From Picocystis sp. L7 (Eukaryota; Chlorophyta; Picocystophyceae; Picocystales; Picocystaceae): a stretch of 64,000 nt of DNA. Shown here piece after piece: positions 44,776-57,008 of this stretch. Positions within the stretch are counted from its first letter, which is position 1; each line of letters starts with the position of its first letter. A program made the translations under genes and the position numbers. The notes beneath the pieces were generated by a model. The model worked only from the letters and a program-made list of their open reading frames with translations. It did not search any database and had not been told where the DNA came from. The stretch lies in NCBI GenBank assembly GCA_020975725.1, contig QXJR01000025.1:124001-188000 (forward strand), given 5' to 3'.

Positions 44776-47700
44776 CTCTCCCCTGCTCATGGCCTGGTAT
44801 TCCAACAAGCCCAATGTCTTCAATGCAGCTTGCAACTTGGTGGGCCCCAGGGCCTTGGTCAGGAAATCGGCCAGCTGATCATTTGTGCTGATGTACTGGA
44901 ATTTCAGCTCTCCCCGACTCACGCGGTTCCGCACAAAATGATGGGCGATGTCGACGTGTTTCGTACGGGACACCGTCAGAGCGTTCTTCGTCAAATTCAC
45001 AGCACCTTGATTGTCACAATGAATGGTGATGCATTGGGCCCCAAATCCAATATCATTCAACACCTTTCTCAGGTACAACGCTTCTTTTGCTGCAGAAGCA
45101 GCAGCCATATACTCGGCCTCCGTCGTGGACACGGCAACTGTTTTCTGCAATTTCGTCTGCCAGGAAACCAAACTGCCGTGCAAAGTGAACACGTAGCCAG
45201 TTGTGCTTCGTCTGGTTTCTTCACAGCCTCCGTAATTGGCATCACAATAGCCTTCCAGCAAACTTGGGGAGCTGTCACCCAGCAAGATACCAACTGCCTT
45301 TGTGCCATTCAGGTATTTCAGGACCCTCTTGGCCACGGCCACGTGATTGCTGGTTGGTGCAGAGACATAGCGGGCCAGACGATTGGTCACATAAGCTATG
45401 TCTGGTCTTGTGGACACTGCAAGGTACATGAGACACCCAACCAATTCCTGATATGGAAAGTTGGATTCTGTGGCTGTTGCATCTGAGGTCCATTTTGTTC
45501 CAGGTTCCAATGGCGTAGAAACACTGTAACAATCTGCCATTCTGAACCTTTCCAGCACGTTGTTCACGTAGGTCTCTTGACTGAGAAAGACCGTTTTTCC
45601 AGTTCGGTCACGTTCCATTTTAATTCCCAGAAAGTGATCCGTGGGCCCAAGGTCTCTGCCTTCAAAGGTGGTCAGCAAGGATTGCTTGACATTTTCCACT
45701 TTTGATCTGCCATTTCCACAAAGCAACAGGTCATCCACGTAGACCATCAGCAACATGTCTTCACCCACGTATAAGCCCGGATCTGCAGTGGAGCATCTGA
45801 ATCCAAGCTTTTCCAAAACATCCGTGAGTTTGATGTGCGAGGCACGTGGGGCTTGTTTAAGACCATAGAGGGTCGTTTTCAACTTCCAAACTTTGCCATC
45901 CAGCTGAAAACCAGGGGGCGCATCCATGTAGATTTCTTCGTCGAGATCACCGTTGAGGAAAGCCGTCTTGATGTCAATGTTTTCCACTTCCCAGTCTCGT
46001 TTACCAGCCAAGTTCCAAAGTAAACGTAAAGTGCTCTGTTTTGCCACCGGTGCAAACGTTTCACCAAAATCAATGCCTGCAACCTGTTTGAATCCTTTGG
46101 CAACCAGGCGAGCCTTGAAACGTTGGATGTTCCCATCTTGGTCGTATTTTACCTTGAAGACCCACTTGCAAGGCAGAGTCTTCATCTGAGGCGTTCGGTC
46201 CACCACATCAAAAACATCCTGCTCGCTCAAACTGGATACTTCTTCCTGCAAGGCCAGTTTCCAATCATCGTGCTGGGGGCTACCTAAAGCCTCATCCAAA
46301 GTCAAAGGATCGGTCAAGCAAACATTTGCAGTCCAATATGGCTGTGGTGGACGACGTTCACGAAGTGGGTAGCGCCTTTCTTCAGCAGCCGTATTGCTGA
46401 TGTTTTCTGCATCTCCCATTCCCTCGGTTGTTTCGTGCTCTGGTAATTCCACATTTTCAATTGTACTGTTCTGCCTCTCCCCCAACGAAACAGGTTCCAA
46501 TGTTTCTGACGCGGTAGGCATAGGCGTTATGTCTTCCTGAGTGTCATCTGGCGATGCTGTAGGTTTCTCTGCCACACCAAGAAAAGTGACGTTTCTGGAC
46601 AGTACCAATTTTTCACCACACCAAATACGGTACGTGTCTTTTGTTCCAGGCTCGAATCCAACGAAATGACCTGGCTTACTTTTTGCATCCATTTTTCCAG
46701 TTGTCTCAGTTGGATTCTTAAGCACATAACACGTTTCACCAAATATGTGCATATTGGAAACATCCGGTTTCTGACCAAAAACTGCTTCGTAGGGTGTACG
46801 GCCATGAGGTTTGCAAGGCACACGGTTTCTGACAAGAGCACAATATTCCACGGCAAAGTTCCAAAAACGTTTGTCCAGACCACCATCCAAGAGCACTGCG
46901 CGCACTTTTTCCAGAATTGTCCTGTTATATCGTTCTGCGTTTCCATTTTGTTGTGGAGTGTATGGTGCACTCGTCTGTTGCTGGATGCCGTTTTCTTGCA
47001 GAAAGTTTTGTAACTCTGCATTGAGAAATTCGGTTCCACGATCCGAACGCACAAACTTCACAGCATTTCCAGTTTGCTTCTCCATCAGCCGAATCACCGT
47101 TTTGATGACAGCTGCTGCTTGTGATTTGTTGCAAATAGGTTTTGCAACCCCCAGTTTGCTCTTCTCGTCCAGAATGCTGACAATGTATTTTTCTCCGTTC
47201 TTTCCAGCAGGCGTGATGGGTCCCATCAAATCCATATGCAACAATTCTCCAACATTTGCTTGATTTTCTTCATTTCCTTTGGGGATGGCAGATCTGGCTT
47301 GTTTGGCTTGGATGCACGTTTCACAACTGATTTTGTTCCACTTTAGATTGTCTGGTACACCTACCACGGTGTCGTGCAGCTTTTCCATCTGGCCAAAATG
47401 AGCCAATTTTCTGTGCCACTCCATGGCTGAGAAAACGTTTTCCATTTTTCCACAGATCACGTAAAGACCATTTTTCTGCACCGCACTGAGGACTTTCTGC
47501 TTTCCTTTCCAAATCGCACATTCCCCATTTTCAAAGTACACGTTGCATCCACGTTCCATCAGTTTTGGAACCGAGATTAAGTTCACCCGTAGTTCCGGGC
47601 AAAACAGCACCTTCTGCAATTCCACGTTTTCAGCAAGAGCAACGGTGCCAGATTGCTTGGCGTGCACTACTTCTCCATTTCCAACCAAGATGGACTGCGG

Positions 47701-48525
47701 CGATGCTTCTTGTGTCATAGATGTAAACATCTCTTGTTGAGCGCAAACATGAGCGGTGGCGCCGCTGTCCACGATCCAGATATTTTCCAAACAGTTTGCA
47801 TTTCCACATTCCAAAGCGTAAGAGACCAGTGCAACCTTTTCATCCGTCTCCCTATCGTTTCTGGGTTGTTTCTGCAGATGTGGAGGCAATCCGTTCAGGT
47901 ACCAGCATTTTTCGCGGCCATGTCCACTTCTGCCACAATAGCTGCAGGTAAACTTCGGGCGTCGGTTCTGCGTAGCGAAAGCAACCTGGCCTCTAGATGT
48001 CTCTCGCACGGTGATGGCACTTTCTGCCTGGAGAAGCTGATTCTGAATTTTGAGCATGTCTGTCTCTCCCAAGGTAGTCAGCATCTCTACCTTGTTGGCA
48101 TATTCCTCCGGCAGGCCAGATAAGATCGCATCGATCAGATGGATGTCGGTCACCGACCCATCGATCGCGCGCAGGTTGGTGCAGATCTGCTTTCCACGCA
48201 TGATGAAGCTCATCATGCTTTCCTCCGGTTTCTTGGTAAGTCCTGTTAACTCCTTGCGCAGGGTGAGACGGCGTGCGGCGGTTTGACCCGCATGCATGTC
48301 CTCGAGCATCGTCCACGCATGCTGCGCAGATTCAGAGTTCGCCACCAAATCCACATACTCATTGCTCACACACAAGCACATGAGTGCCAATGCCTTTTCG
48401 GAGTGTTCACTGTCTTTGTTTGTGATGGCTTCTCCAACTCCCTTGGTGACCAGCAAAGCTTTCATCCGATGTTTCCATATCGGAAAGTTTTCGGAGTTCA
48501 GTTTCTCGAAGTTCACTCCTTCCAT
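44770..48525 (-). CDS. Gag-pol polyprotein of element A3 (Ty1/copia)
   Basis: Single 1251-residue frame. Gag with a retrotransposon-type capsid region (about 1-190), zinc knuckle C194-C197-H202-C207, aspartic protease Asp253 in VDSGAT, integrase zinc finger and catalytic core, reverse transcriptase with YVDDLLL, and RNase H with TTEAEYMAA. The order protease-integrase-RT-RNase H defines Ty1/copia (Pseudoviridae). Gag and pol are fused in one frame, as in plant copia elements. The stop codon lies in the first six bases of the 3' LTR. Confidence 0.93.
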   Translation of the reverse strand: MEGVNFEKLNSENFPIWKHRMKALLVTKGVGEAITNKDSEHSEKALALMCLCVSNEYVDLVANSESAQHAWTMLEDMHAGQTAARRLTLRKELTGLTKKPEESMMSFIMRGKQICTNLRAIDGSVTDIHLIDAILSGLPEEYANKVEMLTTLGETDMLKIQNQLLQAESAITVRETSRGQVAFATQNRRPKFTCSYCGRSGHGREKCWYLNGLPPHLQKQPRNDRETDEKVALVSYALECGNANCLENIWIVDSGATAHVCAQQEMFTSMTQEASPQSILVGNGEVVHAKQSGTVALAENVELQKVLFCPELRVNLISVPKLMERGCNVYFENGECAIWKGKQKVLSAVQKNGLYVICGKMENVFSAMEWHRKLAHFGQMEKLHDTVVGVPDNLKWNKISCETCIQAKQARSAIPKGNEENQANVGELLHMDLMGPITPAGKNGEKYIVSILDEKSKLGVAKPICNKSQAAAVIKTVIRLMEKQTGNAVKFVRSDRGTEFLNAELQNFLQENGIQQQTSAPYTPQQNGNAERYNRTILEKVRAVLLDGGLDKRFWNFAVEYCALVRNRVPCKPHGRTPYEAVFGQKPDVSNMHIFGETCYVLKNPTETTGKMDAKSKPGHFVGFEPGTKDTYRIWCGEKLVLSRNVTFLGVAEKPTASPDDTQEDITPMPTASETLEPVSLGERQNSTIENVELPEHETTEGMGDAENISNTAAEERRYPLRERRPPQPYWTANVCLTDPLTLDEALGSPQHDDWKLALQEEVSSLSEQDVFDVVDRTPQMKTLPCKWVFKVKYDQDGNIQRFKARLVAKGFKQVAGIDFGETFAPVAKQSTLRLLWNLAGKRDWEVENIDIKTAFLNGDLDEEIYMDAPPGFQLDGKVWKLKTTLYGLKQAPRASHIKLTDVLEKLGFRCSTADPGLYVGEDMLLMVYVDDLLLCGNGRSKVENVKQSLLTTFEGRDLGPTDHFLGIKMERDRTGKTVFLSQETYVNNVLERFRMADCYSVSTPLEPGTKWTSDATATESNFPYQELVGCLMYLAVSTRPDIAYVTNRLARYVSAPTSNHVAVAKRVLKYLNGTKAVGILLGDSSPSLLEGYCDANYGGCEETRRSTTGYVFTLHGSLVSWQTKLQKTVAVSTTEAEYMAAASAAKEALYLRKVLNDIGFGAQCITIHCDNQGAVNLTKNALTVSRTKHVDIAHHFVRNRVSRGELKFQYISTNDQLADFLTKALGPTKLQAALKTLGLLEYQAMSRGEC

Positions 48526-48639
48526 TTTGTTTTTGTTTTTCTCTGTTCTCTTTTTTGTTTTTTTTTTTTGCGTTTTCTTTCTGTTTAGTTTTTCAGTTTG
48601 TTTTCTGTTTTCTTCTGCTTCAAACGGGCTCCGATACCA

Positions 48640-48933
48640 TGTAAGAAGCAGGGTGTTGACTTTGGATACGTTCGTGGGTTGCCACCTTCGTAGTTGTGTA
48701 TTACATGCAAGAATGAGTGGTGAGTATCCCCACTCAATGGCGGCTTCATCGACCGCAGAGGACCTCTCAGTAACCGGGATCCCTCCTCGTCGGTATCGAA
48801 CACTGCAGGAATGGGCATCGCCCTTCGAGGACCCACAGGGGCCCCATACTCCTCGAAGGTACTCGACCGAAACTCGGTCGTGGTCCTTAAGGGATTCGAC
48901 CTCCCAGGGACCAGGGCTTGAGCAGCCTCAACA
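48640..48933 (-). repeat. 5' LTR of A3
   Basis: 294-bp family A LTR on the minus strand, followed by the PBS. Confidence 0.92.
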
Positions 48934-51508
48934 GCTACTGGTGAAAACGTTTCGTGAAAGTCGATCCCTGAGATCTGCTTGTATCCTTTTGCAACTAGTC
49001 GAGCCTTAAAGCGCTGCAAGTTTCCATGCTGGTCGTATTTAATTTTGAATACCCACTTGCATGGTAGTGGCTGAATATCAGGCGTCTTCTGAACGACTTC
49101 AAAAACATTCTGTTCACTTAGGCTACGAATTTCTTCGTTTAAAGCCAGTTTCCAGTCTTCACTTTGGGGACTTGCTAATGCTTCTTTTATCGTCTTCGGT
49201 TCCTCAAGAATGACGTTTGCAATCCAGAATGGTTGTGGCGCGTGACGAGCTCTGATAGGGTAGCGCCGTTCAGAAACGGTTTCATTTGCATGCTCGTCGT
49301 CTGCATCTTCGGATTCTTCACTTTCTTCACATGTTGGTGATGATTCCTCTTCACCCTCTTCAGTTTGTGACGCACTTTCGCTTGTCTCTTCCAAGCCATC
49401 AGCAATCCAAGTTTTCTCGGGTGAGGGTTGTTCATCTTTGCTGCTTTGTTTTTGTGAAGTCACCTGACTAGGAAATGTCACGTTTCTGGAAACTACTATT
49501 TTTCCTTCTGAGTAGATTTTAAACGCATCTTTGGTTCCTGCTTCAAATCCAAGGAAAAATCCTTCTTTACTTTTTGCGTCGAGTTTTCCACAAGCTTCTG
49601 CAGGACTCTTTAGGACAAAACAAGGCTGCCCAAAAATACGCAAGTGTTGGACATCTGGTTTTCTGTTGTACACCATTTCATACGGGGTTCGTCCATGTGG
49701 CTGGCACGGAAGTCGGTTTCTGACATATGAACAATACTCCACCGCATAGTTCCAAAACGTTTTGTCTAGACCACTGTCAAGTAAGACGGCGCGGACCTTT
49801 TCTATGATAGTCCTGTTGTATCTCTCCGCATTACCGTTTTGTTGGGGTGTGTAAGGTGCACTGGTTTCTTGTTCAATACCATTTGAGTTCAGAAACGTTT
49901 TCAGTTCTTCATTTAAGAATTCTTTTCCACGATCGCACCTGATGCGTTTGATTTTGTTTCCTGTTTGCCTCTCAAGATGTTTCAACACGTTGATGACTGA
50001 TGCTGCCGTATCTGACTTACGCTGTAATGGTTTTGAAACTCCAATTTTACTTTTCTCGTCCAACATGCTCAGAATATATTTTTCACCATTTCTGCCTGCT
50101 CGAGTAATTGGGCCCATCAAGTCCATGTGAATTAGTTCACCGACAGCAGCAGTATTTTCCTCTTTAGCCTTTTGTATGTGCCGACGAGTCTGCTTTGCAC
50201 GTATGCATGTTTCACAGTTGTCAATATCAACAGTATCTTCTAGTGGAATTCCCAAAACATTTGTGTTTAGTTTGGCCATTTGTCCGAAGTGGGCAAGTTT
50301 GCGATGCCAATCAAGAGCACTGAAACATTTATGTATCTGACTTTCCACGATGTATAGACCATTTACCTTCCTTGCTGAAAAAAGCTTTTGTTTTCCTTTC
50401 CAGATGTTACATGTTTCATTTTCAAAATAAACATTGCATCCTTTCTCAAACAGTTTTGACACTGATATGAGGTTCACATGTAAATCAGGGCAAAACAAGA
50501 CATTTTTCAACTCAATATGTTTTGCAAGTTTTACTGTTCCTGTTCCTTCTGCTGTTATAGCTTGTCCGTTTCCAACAAAAACTTTTTGTGTTGCTTGAGT
50601 ATTGTTCATATTTGTGAAAAGCTCTTGTTGAGAACAGATATGAACAGTTGCTCCACCGTCGATTATCCAACAGTCTTTCAGCAATGTGTCAGTTTCTTGC
50701 GATCCATTGTAAGAACAGAGTGCAATATTTTCTTGTTGTTCGTTTGTTTTATGTGGTCCTTTCTGAAGATGTGGAGGCAAACCAGTGAGAAACCAACATT
50801 TCTCTCGAGTGTGACCACTTCTTCCACAGTAAGTGCATACAACTTTCGGCCGTCGGGCGTTGACTGAAAATGCCACTTGCCCTGTACCTTCTTCTTTTGC
50901 CAGAATGCTTGCTTCAGCTTGGAGAAGTTGATTTTGCAACTTGAGCATATCAGTTTCCCCAAGTGTAACCAGCATGTCAACTTTGGTTGCATATTCATGT
51001 GGTAGCCCTGACAAAATGCAATCGATCAGATTTGCATCGCTGACTGACTCATCGATTGCGCGCAGGCTTGTACCAAGCTGCTTTCCACGCATTATATACG
51101 TGATCATACTTTCTTTTGGTCCTTTTTTCAGATTTGTAAGGTCTTTGCGCAGTTTCAAACGCCTAGCAGCAGTTTGCCCAGCATTTATAGCTTCCAATGC
51201 CCGCCAAGCTTCAAATGCAGATTCAGCACTCGCTATCAGGTTGACATAATCGGCACTTACGCATAAGCACATTTGAGCAAGTGCTTGGGCAGAGTGTGAA
51301 TCCTCTGTCTTTTCAAGGGCACTGTCGAGTCCTTTTGTGACGAGCAAAGCTTTCATTCGGTGCTTCCAGACGTGAAAGTTGTCGTCGTTCAGCTTTTCGA
51401 TGATGTTTCCGTTTTCCATTTTTTTTTTTTTTTTTTTTTTCGGTTGCTGTGTTGTTCTTTTTATCTTTCTCTCTGCGGTTCTTGCGCCTCAAACGAGCTC
51501 CGATACCA

Positions 51509-51801
51509 TGTAAGAAGCGCTCGTTCGTGTGAGAGACGTTCGTAGGTTTCCACATACGTACTTCTATTCCAACAATCAAACGGAGGGTGGATATCACTCC
51601 GTGCTAGGGTTTCCATAACACTCTGAGGAATACAGAGAATCTTCTCCGGATTCCTCATCGGTGATGACATTGTAATATGAGGGCATGTACCTTCGAGGAG
51701 TCCAGTGACTCCCTCATACCTCGAAGGGTTCCCAGAAGTTAATCAGCCCATCATTCATAAGTTTTCGATCTCAGATGAGCTAGGGCATGAGTATTTCAAC
51801 A
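51509..51801 (-). repeat. 5' LTR of F
   Basis: 293 bp; hairpin stems 51690-51698 and 51719-51727, the same spacing as in families A and B. Confidence 0.9.
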
Positions 51802-53149
51802 GGCTTGAATACATGTTATGCATTCTTTTACATTGACACAATCACATTGAGGTATGCCAGTTACTTGATTGTACAACTTTTCCATTTGGCCAAAATGACC
51901 TAAGCGTCGATGCCATTCCAAAGCAGAACAACTGATGTGTAACACGCTTGGAAAGACATAAAGTCCATTTGTTTGCTGCGCATGAATCAACTTTTGCTTG
52001 CCTTTCCATATTGCACAGCCATCATTCTCAAAATAGGTAGTGCAACCATTTTCAATCAACTTTGGCACACTGATCAAGTTCACATGAAGATCAGGGCAGA
52101 AAAGGACATTCTGTAAAATAACTTTTCCAGAAAGTTGTACCTTTCCTTTTCTTTTTGCCAAAACTTTCTCTCCATTTCCGACCATAATAGCTTGAGAATT
52201 TTCGAGATCTTCGAAGGATAAAAACAAAGAGCGATCAGAACAAACGTGTGTGGTAGCCCCGCTGTCCACAATCCAGCTTTTCCGCAAATCCTCAGAACTG
52301 CCACAATTCAGTCCGTAGGATACAACGACTACATGTTCTTCGTTTTCATCCTTTTTCTTGATATACTTCAACATGGACGGAGGAAGTCCATGTATTTTCC
52401 AGCAGGTTTCCTTTGTGTGACCAGGTTTTTGGCAGTGGTCACAGAATTTGCGTGCTCGTTGATTCTTGGTCAACAACGCAACTTGTTCGGAATTTTCTTC
52501 CTTTTCTGAAATATTATTTTCAGCTTGAAGAAGATGATTTTGAATCTTCAGCATACTTGTTTCTCCAAGAGTAGCAAGAACATTTACTGTAGTTGCATAC
52601 TCTTCTGGCAATCCATCAAGCACAGCATCGATCAACTGTGTTTCCGTGACGGACCCATCAATAGCTTTCAAGTCAGAGCAAATTTCTTTTGCTCTCATAA
52701 TATACTCCAAAATATTTTCGTCTTTCTTTTTCGTAAGTTTGGAGAGTTGCTTGCGTAAAGAAAGTCTGCGTGCCATGGTTTGACCCTCATGCATTTCATT
52801 TAGGGTTTTCCATGCTTCATGAGCCGAAGAACAGGATGCAACCACCGTAACATATTCCTTGCTTACGCAAAGACTCATAATTGCTTGTGCCTTTTCAGAA
52901 TCTTTATGATCTTTTTCATCCAAGGCTTTTCCAATTCCCTTAGTGATAAGTAAGGCTTTCATCTGGTATTGCCAAATGTGGAAGTTTTCAGATGTCAACT
53001 TCTCAAAAGAAAATCCGCTCTCCATTTTTTCTGCGTTGTTTTTTTTGTTCGTTTTTTTTTTTTTTGAAGTCTGTTTTGGTGTGTTTCTTGGCGTTCTGTC
53101 GCCAAAGCTCGTTTCACTGTTTTCGTGCTTCAAACAAGCTCCGATACCA

Positions 53150-53375
53150 TGTAAGAAGCACAGCGGTTGCTTGAGAGATGCGTTCGTTCCGGCGGCTGGT
53201 TCACTCTGAATTACATAGGTTAGTTGAGTCTAGGTAGTCTGTGCAGTAGACCAAGCACCGCAGAGGATGGGTACCCCAATATGGTCCTTGACGGTCTATG
53301 GTGACCGGGGTTCACAGAGAAACCACGAACTTGGGTCCCCATTCAATAGGATGAAGCAAAGGAGTAACTTCAACA
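53150..53375 (-). repeat. 5' LTR of D (only LTR left)
   Basis: 226 bp, reads TGTTGAAGTTAC... to ...CTTCTTACA on the minus strand. It lacks the hairpin found in the A, B and F LTRs. Confidence 0.8.
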
Positions 53376-54130
53376 GTTACAGTGTTTCTACGCCATTGGA
53401 ACCTGGAACAAAATGGACCTCAGATGCAACAGCGACAGAATCCAACTTTCCATACCAGGAATTGGTTGGGTGTCTCATGTACCTTGCAGTGTCCACAAGA
53501 CCAGACATAGCTTATGTGACCAATCGTCTGGCCCGCTATGTCTCTGCACCAACCACCAATCACGTGGCCGTGGCCAAGAGGGTCCTGAAATATCTGCACG
53601 GCACAAAGGCAGTTGGTATCGTGCTGGGTGACAGCTCCCCAAGTTTGCTGGAAGGCTATTGTGATGCCAATTACGGAGGCTGTGAAGAAACCAGACGAAG
53701 CACAACTGGCTACGTGTTCACTTTGCATGGCAGTTTGGTTTCCTGGCAGACGATATTGCAGAAAACAGTTGCCGTGTCCACGACGGAGGCCGAGTATATG
53801 GCTGCTGCTTCTGCAGCAAAAGAAGCGTTTTACCTGAGAAAGGTGTTGAGTGATATTGGATTTGGGGCCCAACGTATCACCATTCATTGTGACAATGAAG
53901 GTGCTGTGAACTTGACGAAGAACGCTCTGACCGTGTCCCGTACGAAACACGTCGACATCGCACACCATTTTGTGCGGATACGCGTGAGTCGGGGAGAGCT
54001 GAAATTCCAGTACATCAGCACAAATGACCAGCTGGCAGATTTCCTGACCAAGGCCCTGGGGCCCACCAAGTTGCAAGCTGCATTGAAGACATTGGGCTTG
54101 TTGGAATACCAGGCCATGAGCAGGGGAGAG

Positions 54131-54425
54131 TGTTGAGGCTGCTCAAGCCCTGGTCCCTGCGAGGTCGAATCCCTTAGGGACCACGACCGAGTTTCGGTCG
54201 AGTACCTTCGAGGAGTATGGGGCCCCTGTGGGTCCTCGAAGGGCGATGCCCATTCCTGCCGTGTTCGATACCGACGAGGACCAATCCCGGTTTACTGAGA
54301 GGTCCTCTGCGGTCGATGAAGCCGCCATTGAGTGGGGATACTCACCACTCATTCTTGCATGTAATGCACAACTACGAAGGTGGCAACCCACGAACGTATC
54401 CAAAGTCAACACCCTGCTTCTTACA
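54131..54425 (+). repeat. 3' LTR of A1 (family A, older subtype)
   Basis: 295 bp, followed by the target copy GTACC. Differs from the 5' LTR at roughly ten positions by eye. Confidence 0.88.
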
Positions 54426-57008
54426 GTACCAGACGATCTAAAGTGGACCAAAAATAGCTGTGAAACGTGCATCCAAGCCAAACAAGCCAGATCTGCCATC
54501 CCCAAAGGAAATGAAGAAAATCAAGCAAATGTTGGAGAATTGTTGCATATGGATTTGATGGGACCCATCACGCCTGCTGGAAAGAACGGAGAAAAATACA
54601 TTGTCAGCATTCTGGACGAGAAGAGCAAACTGGGGGTTGCAAAACCTATTTGCAACAAATCACAAGCAGCAGCTGTCATCAAAACGGTGATTCGGCTGAT
54701 GGAGAAGCAAACTGGAAATGCTGTGAAGTTTGTGCGTTCGGATCGTGGAACCGAATTTCTCAATGCAGAGTTACAATACTTTCTGCAAGAAAACGGCATC
54801 CAGCAACAGACGAGTGCACCATACACTCCACAACAAAATGGAAACGCAGAACGATATAACAGGACAATTCTGGAAAAAGTGCGCGCAGTGCTCTTGGATG
54901 GTGGTCTGGACAAACGTTTTTGGAACTTTGCCGTGGAATATTGTGCTCTTGTCAGAAACCGTGTGCCTTGCAAACCTCATGGCCGTACACCCTACGAAGC
55001 AGTTTTTGGTCAGAAACCGGATGTTTCCAATATGCACATATTTGGTGAAACGTGTTATGTGCTTAAGAATCCAACTGAGACAACTGGAAAAATGGATGCA
55101 AAAAGTAAGCCAGGTCATTTCGTTGGATTCGAGCCTGGAACAAAAGACACGTACCGTATTTGGTGTGGTGAAAAATTGGTACTGTCCAGAAACGTCACTT
55201 TTCTTGGTGTGGCAGAGAAACCTACAGCATCGCCAGATGACACTCAGGAAGACATAACGCCTATGCCTACCGCGTCAGAAACATTGGAACCTGTTTCGTT
55301 GGGGGAGAGGCAGAACAGTACGCTTGAAAATGTGGAATTACCAGAGCACGAAACAACCGAGGGAATGGAAGATGCAGAAAATATCAGCAATACGGCTGCT
55401 GAAGAAAGGCGCTACCCACTTCGTGAACGTCGTCCACCACCGCCATATTGGACTGCAAATGTTTGCTTGACCGATCCTTTGACTTTGGATGAGGCTTTAG
55501 GTAGCCCCTAGCACGATGATTGGAAACTGGCCTTGCAGGAAGAAGTATCCAGTTTGAGCGAGCAGGATGTTTTTGATGTGGTGGACCGAACACCTGAGAT
55601 GAAGACTCTGCCTTGCAAGTGGGTCTTCAAGGTAAAATACGACCAAGATGGGAACATCCAACGTTTCAAGGCTCGCCTGGCTGCCAAAGGATTCAAACAG
55701 GTGGCTGGCATTGACTTTGGTGAAACGTTTGCACCGGTGGCAAAACAGAGCACTTTACGTTTACTTTGGAACTTGGCTGGTAAACGAGACTGGGAAGTGG
55801 AAAACATTGACATCAAGACGGCTTTCCTCAACGGTGATCTCGACGAAGAAATCTACATGGATGCGCCCCCTGGTTTTCAGCTGGATGGCAAAGTTTGGAA
55901 GTTGAAAACGACCCTCTATGGTCTTAAACAAGCCCCACGTGCCTCGCACATCAAACTCACGGATGTTTTGGAAAAGCTTGGATTCAGATGCTCCACTGCA
56001 GATCCGGGCTTATACGTGGGTGAAGACATGTTGCTGATGGTCTACGTGGATGACCTGTTGCTTTGTGGAAATGGCAGATCAAAAGTGGAAAATGTCAAGC
56101 AATCCTTGCTGACCACCTTTGAAGGCAGAGACCTTGGGCCCACGGATCACTTTCTGGGAATTAAAATGGAACGTGACCGAACTGGAAAAACGGTCTTTCT
56201 CAGTCAAGAGACCTACGTGAACAACGTGCTGGAAAGGTTCAGAATGGCAGATTGCTACAGTGTCTCTACGCCATTGGAACCTGGAACAAAATGGACCTCA
56301 GATGCATCAGCGACAGAATCCAACTTTCCATATCAGGAATTGGTTGGGTGTCTCATGTACCTTGCAGTGTCCACAAGACCAGACATAGCTTTTGTGACCA
56401 ATCGTCTGGCCCGCTATGTCTCTGCACCAACCACCAATCACGTGGCCGTGGCCAAGAGGGTCCTGAAATATCTGCACGGCACAAAGGCAGTTGGTATCTT
56501 GCTGGGTGACAGCTCCCCAAGTTTGCTGGAAGGCTATTGTGATGCCAATTACGGAGGCTGTGAAGAAACCAGACGTAGCACAACTGGCTACGTGTTCACT
56601 TTGCACGGCAGTTTGGTTTCCTGGCAGACAAAATTGCAGAAAACAGTTGCCGTGTCCACGACGGAGGCCGAGTATATGGCTGCTGCTTCTGCAGCAAAAG
56701 AAGCGTTGTACCTGAGAAAGGTGTTGAATGATATTGGATTTGGGGCCCAATGCATCACCATTCATTGTGACAATCAAGGTGCTGTGAATTTGACGAAGAA
56801 CGCTCTGACCGTGTCCCGTACGAAACACGTCGACATCGCACATCATTTTGTGCGGAACCGCGTGAGTCGGGGAGAGCTGAAATTCCAGTACATCAGCACA
56901 AATGATCAGCTGGCCGATTTCCTGACCAAGGCCCTGGGGCCCACCAAGTTGCAAGCTGCATTGAAGACATTGGGCTTGTTGGAATACCAGGCCATGAGCA
57001 GGGGAGAG

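Larger units (their letters stand above)
44482..48933 (-). mobile_element. Element A3: family A Ty1/copia copy inside F, looks whole
   Basis: LTRs 44482-44775 (3') and 48640-48933 (5'), about two differences by eye. TSD GCTAC (44477-44481, 48934-48938). PBS TGGTATCGGAGC, A-rich leader, one long gag-pol frame and purine tract are all present. The best-preserved element in the window and one of the youngest insertions. Confidence 0.93.
42917..51801 (-). mobile_element. Element F: Ty1/copia fossil inside D, minus orientation, with A3 inside
   Basis: LTRs 42917-43209 (3') and 51509-51801 (5'), 293 bp, about one difference by eye. TSD GGCTT on both sides. Coding region: gag, zinc knuckle, protease, integrase and start of RT in 48934-51419; rest of RT and RNase H in 43204-44481. 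The two parts are separated by A3, bracketed by GCTAC. Apart from that insertion it looks whole. Young. Confidence 0.9.
42130..53375 (-). mobile_element. Element D: truncated Ty1/copia fossil (pieces 42130-42916 and 51802-53375), minus orientation
   Basis: The right piece has a 226-bp 5' LTR (53150-53375), PBS, A-rich leader and gag through protease to the start of integrase (51802-53024). The left piece continues integrase (42130-42916). The GGCTT copies at 42912-42916 and 51802-51806 show that F was inserted between them. RT, RNase H and the 3' LTR of D are missing at the B junction. Broken by truncation. Inserted in A1 next to GTTAC (53376-53380). Confidence 0.8.
27666..54425 (+). mobile_element. 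Element A1: family A Ty1/copia fossil holding nested B, D and others
   Basis: 5' LTR 27666-27959, gag part 28070-28688; the RT/RNase H end 53376-54136 and 3' LTR 54131-54425. Flanked by GTACC on both sides. A primer-binding site TGGTATCGGAGC (initiator-Met tRNA) follows the 5' LTR. The middle of the element is absent; its place is taken by elements B and D and what they contain. Broken: a large missing middle plus about one other break. The 5' half is almost identical to A2 while the 3' LTR resembles that of O, so its history is mixed. Confidence 0.8.
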
